39,814 bases of DNA from Acidobacteriota bacterium (GTDB lineage: Bacteria > Acidobacteriota > Vicinamibacteria > Vicinamibacterales > UBA2999). Position numbers and translations under genes: made by a program. The notes under the pieces are model-generated. The model made no database searches, was not told the origin of the DNA, and saw only the letters and a list, made by a program, of their open reading frames with translations. Positions within the stretch are counted from its first letter, which is position 1. Each line of letters opens with the position of its first letter. The DNA is taken from the NCBI GenBank assembly GCA_021731165.1, contig JAKFXY010000055.1, forward strand, positions 1 through 39,814, in the 5' to 3' direction. Of this stretch, positions 39,403-39,814 are shown piece by piece.

Positions 39403-39814
39403 ACCCGGATCCTCCGTTGCCGTCGCCGTTGCCAGTACTGCCGGATGTCTTCGCCAATCACGAAGAGACAGGGGGTCATGAAGAGCACGTGCAGCGTGGA
39501 GGTGACCATCCCGCCAATGCTCGGCGCCGCGATTGGCTTCATGATCTCCATGCCTGGTCCCGATGACAGCGGAATCAGCGACAGCGACAGCACGATTGTC
39601 GCGACGGTCATGAGCTTGGGCCGCAGCCGCGCGGTCGACCCCTGCACGACCGCGTCGAGAAACGACTGGTCGGCGGCTTTGTGCTCCAGCGCCTCGCGAA
39701 TGAAGATCACCATGATGATGCCGGTCTGCACCGCCACCGCGAACACGGAAATGTACCCGATGATGACGGCGGTCGTCATCGCGTACCCGAGCGCCCACTG
39801 CAGGAACACTCCGC
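39399..39814 (-). CDS. cusA: Cus/Czc-type RND metal efflux permease, C-terminal part
   Basis: About 138 codons lie inside the window; the N-terminal 900 or so residues are outside. The sequence includes YISVFAVAVQTGIIMVIFI, DAVVQGSTARLRPKLMTVAT, and the final helix pair with PSIGGMVTSTLHVLFMTPCLF. TARLRPKLMTV is the heavy-metal RND motif of CusA and CzcA. These inner-membrane antiporters expel Cu(I), Ag(I) or divalent metals. CusA and CzcA cannot be separated from this fragment; I use cusA because the FixH-like partner has a Met-rich motif. It is the first visible gene of the downstream operon. Confidence 0.85.
   Translation of the reverse strand, partial: GVFLQWALGYAMTTAVIIGYISVFAVAVQTGIIMVIFIREALEHKAADQSFLDAVVQGSTARLRPKLMTVATIVLSLSLIPLSSGPGMEIMKPIAAPSIGGMVTSTLHVLFMTPCLFVIGEDIRQYWQRRRQRRIRV

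Noticed and set aside
1-39814. tRNA, rRNA, CRISPR arrays, insertion sequences, prophage genes
   Set aside because: Looked for on both strands; no cloverleaf with conserved loops, no regular spacer-repeat array, no transposase or integrase motif was found by eye.

Overview
The window is high-GC and densely coded. It most resembles an Acidobacteriota genome, perhaps of the Vicinamibacteria. That placement is an inference from family content (two DUF5916 outer-membrane proteins, DUF6644 membrane proteins, DUF4159, small cytochrome c'-like proteins, Gly/Arg-rich secreted proteins) and not from a marker gene. I see no rRNA, tRNA, CRISPR array, transposase or prophage gene.

Layout. 1-3.4 kb: end of a SagB-type nitroreductase, a small helical protein, a Met-rich secreted protein, YajQ, a receiver-only response regulator and an XRE regulator. 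3.5-12.4 kb: an envelope module made of a ClsB-like phospholipase D, a Spy/CpxP-like periplasmic protein, a MacAB-TolC-type export operon and a divergent OmpR-type two-component system. A near-identical 47-bp element lies upstream of both the Spy-like gene and the export operon. 12.6-22.1 kb: 3-oxoadipyl-CoA thiolase, a stretch of gene debris, a MazF/RHH toxin-antitoxin pair, a patatin, two-subunit hydroquinone 1,2-dioxygenase, a cytochrome c'-like protein, a cupredoxin-like protein, an MFS transporter and maleylacetate reductase. 22.4-28.9 kb: DUF4159, YceI and a tandem pair of DUF5916 proteins. 28.9-39.8 kb, all on the minus strand: a secreted protein, a small Cys-rich protein, two DUF6644 membrane proteins with a second cytochrome c'-like protein, CatI/CatJ-type 3-oxoadipate CoA-transferase, a secreted protein, a sulfatase, and a Cus-type metal-efflux operon that carries a third cytochrome c'-like protein, HupE, a FixH-like lipoprotein, a membrane-anchor protein and a beta-barrel protein.

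How the genes fit together. The dioxygenase, maleylacetate reductase, CoA-transferase and thiolase make up nearly the whole hydroquinone - maleylacetate - 3-oxoadipate - succinyl-CoA plus acetyl-CoA route, scattered over about 21 kb. Only the 4-hydroxymuconic semialdehyde dehydrogenase is not seen. The MFS carrier may import the aromatic substrate, and the sulfatase might release phenols from sulfate esters (inference). Between the catabolic genes lie periplasmic redox proteins of one family, the C-terminal CxxCH cytochrome c'-like proteins. Three divergent copies in 21 kb, each next to different metal or membrane partners, are the most unusual pattern in the window.

Many minus-strand genes overlap or nearly touch, which indicates operons. 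Starts were set from ribosome-binding sites, signal peptides and family length, so several are internal to the longest open frame. Positions of short sites may be off by one or two bases because they were counted by eye.
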